In this document: in pieces, positions 14,426 to 21,561 of the stretch | How positions within the stretch are numbered: position 1 is the stretch's first letter | Layout: each line of letters opens with the position of its first letter | NCBI GenBank assembly: GCA_046048095.1 | Contig: JBJOGS010000058.1 | Coordinates: forward strand, 1 to 21,561 | Source: UBA3478 sp046048095 | GTDB taxonomy: Bacteria > Bacteroidota > Bacteroidia > Flavobacteriales > Flavobacteriaceae | DNA length: 21,561 bases | Direction of reading: 5' to 3' | Program-made: the position numbers and the translations under genes | Notes under the pieces: model-generated | What the model was told of the DNA's origin: nothing | Seen by the model: only the letters and a program-made list of their open reading frames with translations | Databases searched by the model: none

Positions 14426-16303
14426 ATGCGCACATCAATTTGGTTACTGCTTTTGGTCTTTTTCGGACTGCAGGCTGAAATCGAAGCTCAAGTACAACGC
14501 ATTGATCCTCCGCATTGGTGGGTCAACATGCATGACGCTCAGCTTCAGTTAATGGTGTATGGAGAACAGATCAGTACTTATGCCGTTTCAACTGAAACTC
14601 AGGGAATCCGACTGACAGGCGTACACCCAGCGAAGAGCCCTAATTATCTGTTTCTAGATCTTGAGATCACTGCTAAAGACCCGAAATTTGTTGAGTTTGT
14701 CTTTGAGCGCGGGGGCGTTCAATTCAAGCAGTCTTATGAGTTAAAGGCTCGGACACATTCTCCTGAGTCTATTCGAGGATTCACCTCGGCTGATGCGATT
14801 TTTCTGCTGACACCAGACCGTTTTGCGAATGGAGATACTGACAATGATTATATCGAGTCGCTTCGCGCTCCCTTACCTGATCGAGAGGACGATTACGGTC
14901 GGCACGGCGGAGACATTAAAGGAATTACAAACGGGCTGGACTATATAGCTTCTTTAGGTTTCACTGCCATCTGGCCTGGCCCGATGCTTATCAATGACAT
15001 GCCTGAACAGTCCTATCACGGTTATGCCATTACCGACCATTATCGAGTTGATCCGCGTTTTGGAACCCTAGCAGACTACCAAGAATTGGCTGAAGAGATG
15101 CGCATGCGGGGCATGAAGTTGATCATGGATCAAATCAACAACCACTGCGGTTCACTGCATTGGTGGATGGATGACTTGCCCTTTGACGATTGGTTGAACG
15201 GACAGGCTAACTACCTTGAAAATGGTGAAATTGCCTATGCGAGCCATCGCCGAACGACCCTTCAAGACCCTTATGCGACTAAAAAGGACCTCAAAGCGAT
15301 GACTGAAGGCTGGTTTGTATCAACTATGCCTGATTTGAATCATCGAAACCCTTGTTTGGCCCGTTATATCATTCAAAATAGCATCTGGTGGATCGAAACC
15401 CTTGGCTTAGGGGGAATCCGCCAAGACACGCAACCCTACAACGACGCTGCTTTTATGAGTCAATGGGCGCAGGCTATAATGGAAGCTTATCCACATTTTT
15501 CTATTGTCGGAGAAGAGTGGAGCTACAATCCTATGCGCATTGCTTATTGGCAAAACGGCACTCAAAACAGTGACGGTTACGTATCCCACATGAATTCGGT
15601 CTTTGATTTTCCACTGCAAGGGGCGCTTAGCGCTTCACTTACCGAAGAAGAGGGTTGGGACACCGGACTAGTCAAGTGGTACGAAGCCTTATCGAATGAC
15701 TTTATCTATGCAGATCCGAAAGCCTTGGTATTCATGGCAGACAACCATGATATGGACCGTCTTTTCACCCAGCTGAAAGAAGATGTAAGCCTTCATAAGA
15801 TAGCGCTGGCATTGCTTGCAGTGAGTCCGCGCACCCCTCAGCTCTATTACGGTACTGAAATACTCATGGAGAACACGGCCAAGCCGCACGACCACGGATT
15901 GATCCGTACCGATTTTCCGGGAGGGTGGAAGGGTGACCCCGTAAATGCCTTCACCGGAAAGGGATTGACTCCAACACAGATAGAAGTACAAGGCCTCACC
16001 CGAAAATTATTTACCTACAGAAAAAATAGCAAGGCATTGACTGAAGGAAATACCTTACACTTTGCACCGGCAGAAGGCGTTTATGTGCTCTCGCGCTACA
16101 CAGCAGACAAACGTGTAACACTTTTCATAAACAAAGCCGATCGCCCTGTCGAATTGGATCTGAATACGTACGATGAACTTTCACTTCAAAAGGGTCAAAC
16201 GGCAGTAGATGTAATCGATAATAAAACCTTTACGGTATCAGAAACTATCCGCTTAGCTCCGCGATCTTTTCTTTTAATTGAATCTTCTCATGAAAACGAT
16301 TAA
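14426..16303 (+). CDS. Secreted GH13 alpha-amylase family enzyme (cyclomaltodextrinase/neopullulanase-like)
   Basis: This 625-residue enzyme has a signal peptide (about 1-21), an N-terminal beta domain (about 22-115, cyclomaltodextrinase-N-like), a TIM barrel beginning at DAIFLLTPDRFANGD (123-137) and a small C-terminal beta domain (about 530-620). The four GH13 regions are present: DQINNH (235-240), GIRQDT with nucleophile Asp334, GEEW with acid/base Glu363, and ADNHDMDR with transition-state stabiliser Asp442. It should therefore be active on alpha-1,4 glucans or cyclodextrins outside the cytoplasm. It follows the symporter by 8 bases, so the pair probably forms a small starch or maltodextrin uptake unit. 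No SusC/SusD pair is nearby. The last 14 bases overlap the start of the phosphodiesterase gene. Confidence 0.9.
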   Translation: MRTSIWLLLLVFFGLQAEIEAQVQRIDPPHWWVNMHDAQLQLMVYGEQISTYAVSTETQGIRLTGVHPAKSPNYLFLDLEITAKDPKFVEFVFERGGVQFKQSYELKARTHSPESIRGFTSADAIFLLTPDRFANGDTDNDYIESLRAPLPDREDDYGRHGGDIKGITNGLDYIASLGFTAIWPGPMLINDMPEQSYHGYAITDHYRVDPRFGTLADYQELAEEMRMRGMKLIMDQINNHCGSLHWWMDDLPFDDWLNGQANYLENGEIAYASHRRTTLQDPYATKKDLKAMTEGWFVSTMPDLNHRNPCLARYIIQNSIWWIETLGLGGIRQDTQPYNDAAFMSQWAQAIMEAYPHFSIVGEEWSYNPMRIAYWQNGTQNSDGYVSHMNSVFDFPLQGALSASLTEEEGWDTGLVKWYEALSNDFIYADPKALVFMADNHDMDRLFTQLKEDVSLHKIALALLAVSPRTPQLYYGTEILMENTAKPHDHGLIRTDFPGGWKGDPVNAFTGKGLTPTQIEVQGLTRKLFTYRKNSKALTEGNTLHFAPAEGVYVLSRYTADKRVTLFINKADRPVELDLNTYDELSLQKGQTAVDVIDNKTFTVSETIRLAPRSFLLIESSHEND

Positions 16304-17048
16304 CCTAATTTTCTTGACACTGCTTATGAGCGCTTGCACCCTCTCTACTTCAGAACCTGAGCTTTACGTTATTGGTCATCGCGGGGCCATGGGGTACGAG
16401 ACTGAGAACACCCTCGCCTCAATCGATAAAGCGGTAGAGCTTGGAGTGCCCATGATTGAAATAGATGTCTTTAAGATCGCATCCGGAGAGCTCGTGGTGT
16501 TTCACGACGACGAGGTAGATAAACTCACTGATGGTAGTGGTCCAATCGAAGCAATGAATCTCGAACAAGTAAAGGCGCTAACATTAGAAGGCGGGCATCG
16601 TATCCCGACCCTAATTGAGGTCCTCGATACGCTCGATGCGCGTACTTCGTTAAACATTGAGTTGAAAGGCTCAAATACGGCTGATGATTCGGTACGTATC
16701 GTTCGCGAGTACATTGAATCACAGAGATATACCCCAAATCAATTCGTGTTCTCAAGCTTTAAATGGGAAGAGCTTAAGCGTGTGCGCGAGTTAGATCAAA
16801 GCTTTGATATAGCCGTACTTACAGGAGATGATCCGCTGGATGCCATAGGTGTTGCTCAAGAGCTCAATGCCATTGCAATCAATCCGTGGTTCAAACGCGT
16901 GACGGCTGAAAACGTCCAAGCGATTCACGATGCCGGATTCAAAGTGTTTACCTACACGGTGAATGAACTTGAAGACATTGCGCTAATGCTCTCGTACAAA
17001 GTAGACGGTATCTTCTGTAATTATCCAGACAGAGCCCTAGCTCAATAA
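16290..17048 (+). CDS. Glycerophosphodiester phosphodiesterase, lipoprotein
   Basis: This 252-residue protein has the GDPD TIM-barrel motifs: GHRGAMGYETENT with catalytic His30/Arg31 and metal ligand Glu39, IEIDV (Glu57, Asp59) and HDDEV with the second catalytic His72. The family hydrolyses glycerophosphodiesters to glycerol-3-phosphate and an alcohol. ATG at 16290 begins a lipoprotein signal peptide (LLMSAC, Cys16), so the enzyme is probably anchored in the cell envelope; the alternative TTG at 16278 adds four residues and is less likely. It overlaps the GH13 gene by 14 bases (16290-16303), indicating co-transcription with the symporter and amylase. Its 3' end overlaps glpF by 12 bases on the other strand. 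The glycerol genes next door suggest use of membrane-derived glycerophosphodiesters. Confidence 0.9.
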   Translation: MKTINLIFLTLLMSACTLSTSEPELYVIGHRGAMGYETENTLASIDKAVELGVPMIEIDVFKIASGELVVFHDDEVDKLTDGSGPIEAMNLEQVKALTLEGGHRIPTLIEVLDTLDARTSLNIELKGSNTADDSVRIVREYIESQRYTPNQFVFSSFKWEELKRVRELDQSFDIAVLTGDDPLDAIGVAQELNAIAINPWFKRVTAENVQAIHDAGFKVFTYTVNELEDIALMLSYKVDGIFCNYPDRALAQ

Positions 17049-17774
17049 GGCGAATAAAAAGGCCGCAAAGGCTGCTCCGCTGAGGGGTCCAACCACAGGG
17101 ATCCAAGAATACGACCAATTTCCGTCAGCCTTTTCTTTGACCGGAAGAAGGGCATGTGCTAAGCGCGGACCCAAATCTCGTGCAGGATTGATGGCATATC
17201 CGGTGGTTCCGCCAAGCGAAAGTCCAATCCCCCAGACCACGATAGCTACTGGTAGGGCCCCGATAGATCCCATTCCAATTTTTTCTCCAGAAGCCATGAG
17301 CTCAGGATCGGTGAAGTGAAGAATGGCAAACAATAGCACAAAGGCACCTATGAATTCGCTAAAAAAGTTCTTGGCCACATTCGCATATTCAGGAGCTGTG
17401 CAAAACACGCCTCTTCGCGTTTCTAGACTTTCGGTGGCCTTAAAGTGATCGTGATACATGAACCATACACTAAAAGAAGCCGCAATGGCTCCGGCAAACT
17501 GAACCCCAACATAATTGATAAACTCACTTAATGAAAGGCTTTTGTTGATGAGCATTGCAAGACTGACTGCGGGGTTCAGGTGGGCGCCACTGATGGGTCC
17601 AGAAACGACCACTCCGACGTAAACGGCAAACGCCCATCCGGCGCAAATGAGTACCCAGGCACTTGCATTACTGAACGATCCTTTGGTGTTTTTTAAGGAA
17701 ACGTTTGCATTGACTCCGAGGCCAAGAAGCATCATGAGGTAGGTGCCAAAAAATTCTGCAACGAGTGTATTCAT
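17037..17774 (-). CDS. glpF: Glycerol facilitator (aquaglyceroporin)
   Basis: This 245-residue channel of the MIP family has six membrane helices and two half-helices carrying the NPA motifs: SGAHLNPAVSLA (NPA 67-69) and GYAINPARDLGPRL (NPA 196-198). The Asp right after the second NPAR (Asp200) is the hallmark of glycerol-conducting members as opposed to pure water channels. It allows passive entry of glycerol, which the kinase encoded just upstream traps by phosphorylation. The start codon lies 3 bases after the glpK stop on the same strand, so they form one operon, glpK-glpF. Its end overlaps the convergent phosphodiesterase gene by 12 bases. Confidence 0.94.
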   Translation of the reverse strand: MNTLVAEFFGTYLMMLLGLGVNANVSLKNTKGSFSNASAWVLICAGWAFAVYVGVVVSGPISGAHLNPAVSLAMLINKSLSLSEFINYVGVQFAGAIAASFSVWFMYHDHFKATESLETRRGVFCTAPEYANVAKNFFSEFIGAFVLLFAILHFTDPELMASGEKIGMGSIGALPVAIVVWGIGLSLGGTTGYAINPARDLGPRLAHALLPVKEKADGNWSYSWIPVVGPLSGAAFAAFLFALLS

Positions 17775-17777
17775 GGT

Positions 17778-19262
17778 TTATTTGGTTAAGGCAAATTGAA
17801 CCGCCTTGTGCCAGCCCATTTTGGCAGCCTCAAGGTCAGCATTCATTGTATTTGGATTAAAAACACGTGCTTCGGTTTGTAGTTTTTTGATTTGATCGAT
17901 CGAGCTAAAGAATCCGGTAGCTAGTCCTGCCAGATAGGCGGCCCCTAATGCGGTTGACTCTACCTCGTGCGGACGAATCACAGGGGTTTGTAGAATATCG
18001 GCTTGAAACTGCATAAGTAGATTGTTGTTTGATGCCCCGCCGTCGACCTTTAATGCTTTGATCTGGTTTCCTGAATCTTGCTGCATGGCTTCGAGTATGT
18101 CCATAGTTTGAAAGGCGATTGCATCTAATGCTGCACGGGCAATATGTGCTTTGGTGGTGCCGCGCGTTAATCCGGTAATTTGCCCTCGCGCATAGGGGTC
18201 CCAATAGGGCGCGCCAAGACCCACAAAGGCCGGAACGAAAAACACCCCTTCACTATTGGGGACGCTGGCAGCGAGCTCCTCAACCTCAGAAGAGGCTTCA
18301 ATAAAGCCCAAACTGTCTCTGAGCCACTGAACTACTGCTCCAGCCATAAATACACTTCCTTCAAGGGCATAGGTAACCTGATCTCCAATTTTCCAGGCAA
18401 TAGTGGTCAGCAAATTCGCCTTAGAAAGGACGGGTTGTGTTCCGATATTCATAAGCATAAAGCACCCGGTTCCATAAGTGTTTTTCACCATTCCCACTTC
18501 GGTACAATGTTGGCCGAATAAAGCGGATTGCTGGTCTCCGGCGCTACCTGCAATTGCAATAGCACTTCCAAAAATGTGTGCTGCGGTGTACCCGTAAACC
18601 TCACTAGATGAGGCCACCTTAGGCAACATGGAGGCCGGTATTCTGAACAATTGTAGCAGCTCTTTATCCCACTCTAGGGTGTTGATATTAAAAAGTAGTG
18701 TGCGCGAAGCATTAGTGACATCGGTGACATGAGTTTTGCCGTCTGTCAGCTTGTATATCAGCCAGCTATCGATGGTTCCAGCTTTCAATTGTCCAGCCTC
18801 AGCCTTTTGTCTTGCGCCTTCGACGTGATCGAGTATCCATTCGATTTTAGTGGCTGAAAAGTAAGCATCGATGACTAGTCCAGTTTTTGCTCTGATGTAT
18901 TCAGTTTTATTATCCGCCTTGAGGCGCTCACAGCGTTCAGTCGTGCGCTTGTCTTGCCAAACGATCGCATGATAAATTGGCAGTGCTGTTTCGGCATCCC
19001 AGACCACTACAGTCTCTCTTTGGTTGGTGATTCCTAAAGCGTCAATGATCGCGTCTTCATCACCGAGGTGTTTAAGTGCTTCTTTGGCAACGCTGAGTTG
19101 AGATTCCCATATTTCATTGGCGTCGTGTTCGACCCAGCCATTTTGAGGAAAGTGCTGTTTGAATTCGCGCTGGGCTATTGCCCTTACCGTTGCATCTTCA
19201 GCAACCAGTAAGGCGCGCGAACTTGTGGTGCCTTGATCAAAGGCTAATACATACCGTTTCAT
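17778..19262 (-). CDS. glpK: Glycerol kinase
   Basis: This 494-residue FGGY-family kinase makes sn-glycerol-3-phosphate from glycerol and ATP. The length matches E. coli GlpK closely. Diagnostic segments are the phosphate-binding FDQGTTSSRALL (8-19), FPQNGWVEHDANEIW, the glycerol-site segments TNQRETVVVWD and SAGDQQSALFGQ, and KNTYGTGCFMLMNIG. It is the first gene of the glpK-glpF operon. A near -7 box (TATCTTTT) lies 18 bases before the ATG. No glycerol-3-phosphate dehydrogenase or repressor gene is seen nearby, so the product may feed glycolysis or phospholipid synthesis through enzymes encoded elsewhere. Confidence 0.97.
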   Translation of the reverse strand: MKRYVLAFDQGTTSSRALLVAEDATVRAIAQREFKQHFPQNGWVEHDANEIWESQLSVAKEALKHLGDEDAIIDALGITNQRETVVVWDAETALPIYHAIVWQDKRTTERCERLKADNKTEYIRAKTGLVIDAYFSATKIEWILDHVEGARQKAEAGQLKAGTIDSWLIYKLTDGKTHVTDVTNASRTLLFNINTLEWDKELLQLFRIPASMLPKVASSSEVYGYTAAHIFGSAIAIAGSAGDQQSALFGQHCTEVGMVKNTYGTGCFMLMNIGTQPVLSKANLLTTIAWKIGDQVTYALEGSVFMAGAVVQWLRDSLGFIEASSEVEELAASVPNSEGVFFVPAFVGLGAPYWDPYARGQITGLTRGTTKAHIARAALDAIAFQTMDILEAMQQDSGNQIKALKVDGGASNNNLLMQFQADILQTPVIRPHEVESTALGAAYLAGLATGFFSSIDQIKKLQTEARVFNPNTMNADLEAAKMGWHKAVQFALTK

Positions 19263-19280
19263 TCGTTCTTATTGACCATA

Positions 19281-19288
19281 AAAAGATA
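19281..19288 (-). promoter_or_regulatory. Possible -7 box TATCTTTT for glpK-glpF
   Basis: On the minus strand TATCTTTT differs from TAnnTTTG only at the last base and lies 18 bases before the glpK ATG. The -33 element is not clear. It is weaker than the other boxes in the window, which would suit a gene needing activation. Confidence 0.35.
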
Positions 19289-19342
19289 CATTATTTCGGC
19301 ATACGACTATGAATTACCTAAGGGGATTGCCTGTGCTCTGTG

Positions 19343-19350
19343 TATCTTTG
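19343..19350 (+). promoter_or_regulatory. Putative -7 box TATCTTTG for mvaD
   Basis: This exact TAnnTTTG match ends 8 bases before ATG 19359. It implies a leaderless or nearly leaderless message and argues that the open frame upstream (from 19272) is not translated. The only TTG nearby (19327-19329) is too close to serve as a -33 element. Confidence 0.55.
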
Positions 19351-19358
19351 CGCCGACA

Positions 19359-20420
19359 ATGGATCACAACGAAGCATTTATTTCAGCCGCCCAATCGGCC
19401 TCTCTCGAGCGCTTTGAGGCGACGCATACCGCACCCAGTAATATTGCTCTGGTGAAATATTGGGGCAAGCACGCCTCTCAATTGCCTGCGAATGCTTCGA
19501 TCTCGTTTACCTTATCAGAGGCCCACACGCGTTCAAACGTGCGCTTCGAAAAATCATCTATTCCAAAGGTGCAGGTTACCTTCGACGGAGTACCTACCCC
19601 TGCCTTTGAGCCCAAGGTGGAACAATTTTTAGACCGAATACGTCTTTATTGCCCGTTTTTGTCAGGGTATTCACTTCATATTTCTACTTCAAATACCTTT
19701 CCGCATAGCAGTGGTATTGCCTCTTCGGCAAGCGGGTTAGCGGCGTTAGCCATGGCTGTGGTTAGTCTTGAATTTGCCCTAGGGGGCATCCGTGAAGGAG
19801 ATAAAAAGATCAAGGCCTCGTTTTTGGCCCGACTGGGTTCTGGAAGCGCGGCGAGAAGTATAGAAGGCCCACTGGTTTCATGGGGAGAGCACATTGAATT
19901 GCCAAACAGCTCTGACCTCTACGGAACCCGATTTGAACAGGCCCATGAGGTGTTTACCTCGTTTCAAGATACCATACTTATTGTCCATAAAGGCAGCAAG
20001 AAGGTCAGTAGCACCCTTGGACATAGCCTGATGGACCATCACATTTTTAAAGAGGCGCGTTTTGAGCAAGCGAGTACGCACATGAGTGCTCTTGTACATG
20101 CGCTCAAGAAAGGCCATCTAGAACGATTCATTGCGATAGTAGAGTCTGAGGCCCTAAGCTTGCATGCAATGATGATGACATCCACGCCTTATTTCATCTT
20201 GATGGAACCTCAGACATTAGAGATCATCAAGGCGATTTGGAATTTTAGAGAATCGACCGCTATTCCACTCTGTTTTACGCTAGACGCCGGTGCCAATGTG
20301 CATCTATTGTATCCAGAGCATTCCAAAGAACGCGTTCATGAGTTTATAGATGAACAGCTCAAGAAGCATTGTGAAGACCAGATGTTGATTATGGATCGGT
20401 GCGGTTTAGGTGCTAAATAA
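19359..20420 (+). CDS. mvaD: Diphosphomevalonate decarboxylase
   Basis: This GHMP-family enzyme (353 residues) converts mevalonate-5-diphosphate to isopentenyl diphosphate with ATP, releasing CO2. I see the substrate-binding APSNIALVKYWGK (25-37), the phosphate loop PHSSGIASSASGLAALA, RLGSGSAARSIEGPLVSWG and the catalytic-Asp segment FTLDAGANVHLLY near the C-terminus, all characteristic of the decarboxylase rather than the kinases. The frame is open back to 19272, but I choose ATG 19359: a -7 box sits 8 bases before it, and the extra 29 residues do not resemble the family N-terminus. The gene is divergent from glpK and followed by mevalonate kinase after 33 bases. Confidence 0.94.
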   Translation: MDHNEAFISAAQSASLERFEATHTAPSNIALVKYWGKHASQLPANASISFTLSEAHTRSNVRFEKSSIPKVQVTFDGVPTPAFEPKVEQFLDRIRLYCPFLSGYSLHISTSNTFPHSSGIASSASGLAALAMAVVSLEFALGGIREGDKKIKASFLARLGSGSAARSIEGPLVSWGEHIELPNSSDLYGTRFEQAHEVFTSFQDTILIVHKGSKKVSSTLGHSLMDHHIFKEARFEQASTHMSALVHALKKGHLERFIAIVESEALSLHAMMMTSTPYFILMEPQTLEIIKAIWNFRESTAIPLCFTLDAGANVHLLYPEHSKERVHEFIDEQLKKHCEDQMLIMDRCGLGAK

Positions 20421-20425
20421 TTGTT

Positions 20426-20433
20426 TATCTTTG
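20426..20433 (+). promoter_or_regulatory. Putative -7 box TATCTTTG for mevalonate kinase
   Basis: This exact TAnnTTTG match lies in the 33-bp gap after mvaD. TTTA at 20405-20408, 17 bases upstream inside mvaD, is a possible -33 element. The leader would be about 10-15 bases. It suggests that the kinase and UbiA genes can be transcribed separately from mvaD. Confidence 0.5.
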
Positions 20434-20453
20434 AACCTCAAACATTAAACAAA

Positions 20454-21392
20454 ATGAAAGGCCCTCTCTTTTACGCCAAAATTCTTCTTTTTGGAGAGTA
20501 CGGAATTATTAAAGATTCCAAAGGCCTTGCCATTCCTTTTAACTCGTTTAAAGGGGCGTTGAGGTTTGATTCAGAAGGCCAGGCAAAACATCGGCATTCG
20601 AATGAACGCTTGACCGCATATGCCTTGTACCTTAAAGAGAAAGTAAACGATCAAAGCTTAACCGTTGCTTTTGATTTTGAACGGCTCTTCAACGACCTTG
20701 AGCAAGGAATGTTCTTTGATAGCTCTATTCCTATGGGTTATGGAGTCGGAAGCAGTGGAGCCATCGTTGCGGCTATTTATGATCGTTATGCCATCGATAA
20801 GGTAACGGTGCTCGAGAATTTGACTCGTGAAAAGCTACTTGCGCTTAAACAGCATTTTGGGCTCATGGAATCGTTTTTTCATGGCACCTCTTCTGGACTA
20901 GATCCACTGAATAGTTACTTGAGCATCCCGATACTCATTCATGCGAAAGATCACGTTGAATCTACCCACATACCTTCTCAAAATCTTAAGGGTAAAGGCG
21001 CCGTTTTTCTTCTGGATAGTGGGGTCGTAGGTGAGACTGCTCCTATGGTGCAGCTCTTCATGAAAAATCTTGAAAACAAGCAGTTTGAGGCAGTGATGCG
21101 CGATGAGTTTGTCAAATATACCGATGCCTGTATCGAGCACTTTTTGAAAGGCGAGGTAAAGGGGCTTTTTTCTGATTTGAGAAAACTCTCTCAGGTGGTG
21201 TTCGAGCACTTTAAACCGATGATTCCTGAGAGCGTGCACGGACTATGGCAAAAAGGCCTTGAAACCGATGCGTATTACTTGAAATTGTGCGGATCTGGCG
21301 GGGGCGGATACTTTTTAGGCTTCACAGAAGACCTCGAACGCGCTCAGCATGAGCTTGAAGGTCATAAACTCGAGGTGGTTTATACTTTTTAA
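20454..21392 (+). CDS. GHMP kinase, probable mevalonate kinase
   Basis: This 312-residue GHMP kinase shows the N-terminal YAKILLFGEYGIIKDSKGLAIP (7-28), the ATP-binding loop IPMGYGVGSSGAIVAA (92-107), FHGTSSGLDPLNSYL and the C-terminal motif LCGSGGGGYFLGF. The pattern KILLFGEY and the GTSSGLDP segment fit mevalonate kinase, and the neighbouring decarboxylase supports this. A phosphomevalonate kinase role cannot be excluded from sequence alone. It should act in the cytosol, phosphorylating mevalonate. ATG 20454 is preferred over the TTG at 20421, since a -7 box lies between the two. The UbiA gene starts 2 bases after its stop. Confidence 0.88.
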   Translation: MKGPLFYAKILLFGEYGIIKDSKGLAIPFNSFKGALRFDSEGQAKHRHSNERLTAYALYLKEKVNDQSLTVAFDFERLFNDLEQGMFFDSSIPMGYGVGSSGAIVAAIYDRYAIDKVTVLENLTREKLLALKQHFGLMESFFHGTSSGLDPLNSYLSIPILIHAKDHVESTHIPSQNLKGKGAVFLLDSGVVGETAPMVQLFMKNLENKQFEAVMRDEFVKYTDACIEHFLKGEVKGLFSDLRKLSQVVFEHFKPMIPESVHGLWQKGLETDAYYLKLCGSGGGGYFLGFTEDLERAQHELEGHKLEVVYTF

Positions 21393-21394
21393 CT

Positions 21395-21561
21395 ATGTCT
21401 CTAAAAGCGCGGTTCTTGTCGCTTTTAAGTGTAACACGTCTGTACAATGGGGTGTTAGTGATGATCGCGCAGTACCTATCAGCTATTTATATTTTCGGAA
21501 TTGATCACCCCGTTGCGCATTTATTGCGCAATAGTGAGCTACACCTTATTGTGTGCGCGAG
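21395..21561 (+). CDS. UbiA-family prenyltransferase, N-terminal fragment (3' truncated)
   Basis: ATG at 21395, 2 bases after the kinase stop, opens a frame that runs to the window end (55 codons visible). It begins MSLKARFLSLLSVTRLYNGV and continues into VMIAQYLSAIYIF, a first membrane helix. The pattern R-x-x-N followed by a helix with AQYL resembles the start of UbiA prenyltransferases. In flavobacteria, as I recall, a UbiA gene often follows mevalonate kinase and is annotated as geranylgeranylglycerol-phosphate geranylgeranyltransferase. The prenyl-diphosphate-binding Asp motifs are outside the window, so family and substrate remain tentative. Confidence 0.6.
   Translation, partial: MSLKARFLSLLSVTRLYNGVLVMIAQYLSAIYIFGIDHPVAHLLRNSELHLIVCA

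Noticed and set aside
19300..19311. CATACGACTATG inverted repeat upstream of glpK as a repressor operator
   Set aside because: Arms are only 4 bp, there is no second copy, and no regulator gene is nearby; too weak to support.
1..21561. CRISPR arrays, tRNA/rRNA genes, insertion sequences, phage or defence islands
   Set aside because: No spaced direct repeats, cloverleaf-like sequences, transposase motifs or defence-type domains were seen on reading both strands.

Overview
The window is from a member of the Bacteroidota, most likely a flavobacterium-like (Flavobacteriales) organism. The evidence is a TonB-dependent outer-membrane receptor, mevalonate-pathway genes, an Nfu/Mrp pair of the Bacteroidota type, lipoprotein signal peptides, and repeated TAnnTTTG boxes (the Bacteroidota -7 promoter element) just upstream of start codons. 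Genes are tightly packed on both strands. No non-coding gap reaches 300 bp, and I see no tRNA, rRNA, CRISPR array, insertion sequence or phage gene. It reads as core chromosome.

Layout. 1-580: C-terminal end of a TonB-dependent receptor, followed by the only clear intrinsic terminator (604-631). 728-2512: response regulator and histidine kinase operon (PhoB/PhoR-like). 2449-3519 (-): MurG-like glycosyltransferase whose 3' end overlaps the kinase. 3569-5174: trmB (TTG start), a LysE-type exporter and an alkyltransferase-like DNA repair protein. 5204-8023: iron-sulfur and redox cluster mrp, nfu, a thioredoxin-reductase-like ferredoxin-NADP reductase and a 2Fe-2S ferredoxin. 8027-9760 (-): MsbA-like ABC exporter. 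9853-12045: penicillin-acylase family lipoprotein. 12042-12692 (-): secreted protein of unknown function. 12747-17042: Na+/sugar symporter, secreted GH13 amylase/cyclomaltodextrinase and a glycerophosphodiester phosphodiesterase lipoprotein. 17037-19262 (-): glpK-glpF. 19359-21561: diphosphomevalonate decarboxylase, mevalonate kinase and the start of a UbiA prenyltransferase.

How the genes may work together. The symporter and GH13 enzyme fit a route of alpha-glucan hydrolysis outside the cytoplasm followed by Na+-coupled glucose uptake. The phosphodiesterase faces glpF/glpK across a convergent junction, which suggests glycerol and glycerophosphodiester salvage. Mrp, Nfu, the reductase and the ferredoxin fit Fe-S cluster assembly with its own electron supply. 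The last three genes link isoprenoid precursor synthesis to a prenyl transfer step.

I found no obviously new multi-gene defence or mobile system. The points most worth checking are: the run of convergent gene pairs with overlapping or almost touching 3' ends; -7 boxes abutting start codons (probable leaderless mRNAs, which also move the mvaD start); the Cys-less alkyltransferase-like protein; a possible surface-exposed acylase lipoprotein; the uncharacterised secreted protein at 12042-12692; and the mevalonate kinase-UbiA linkage. All calls come from reading the sequence, without database searches.
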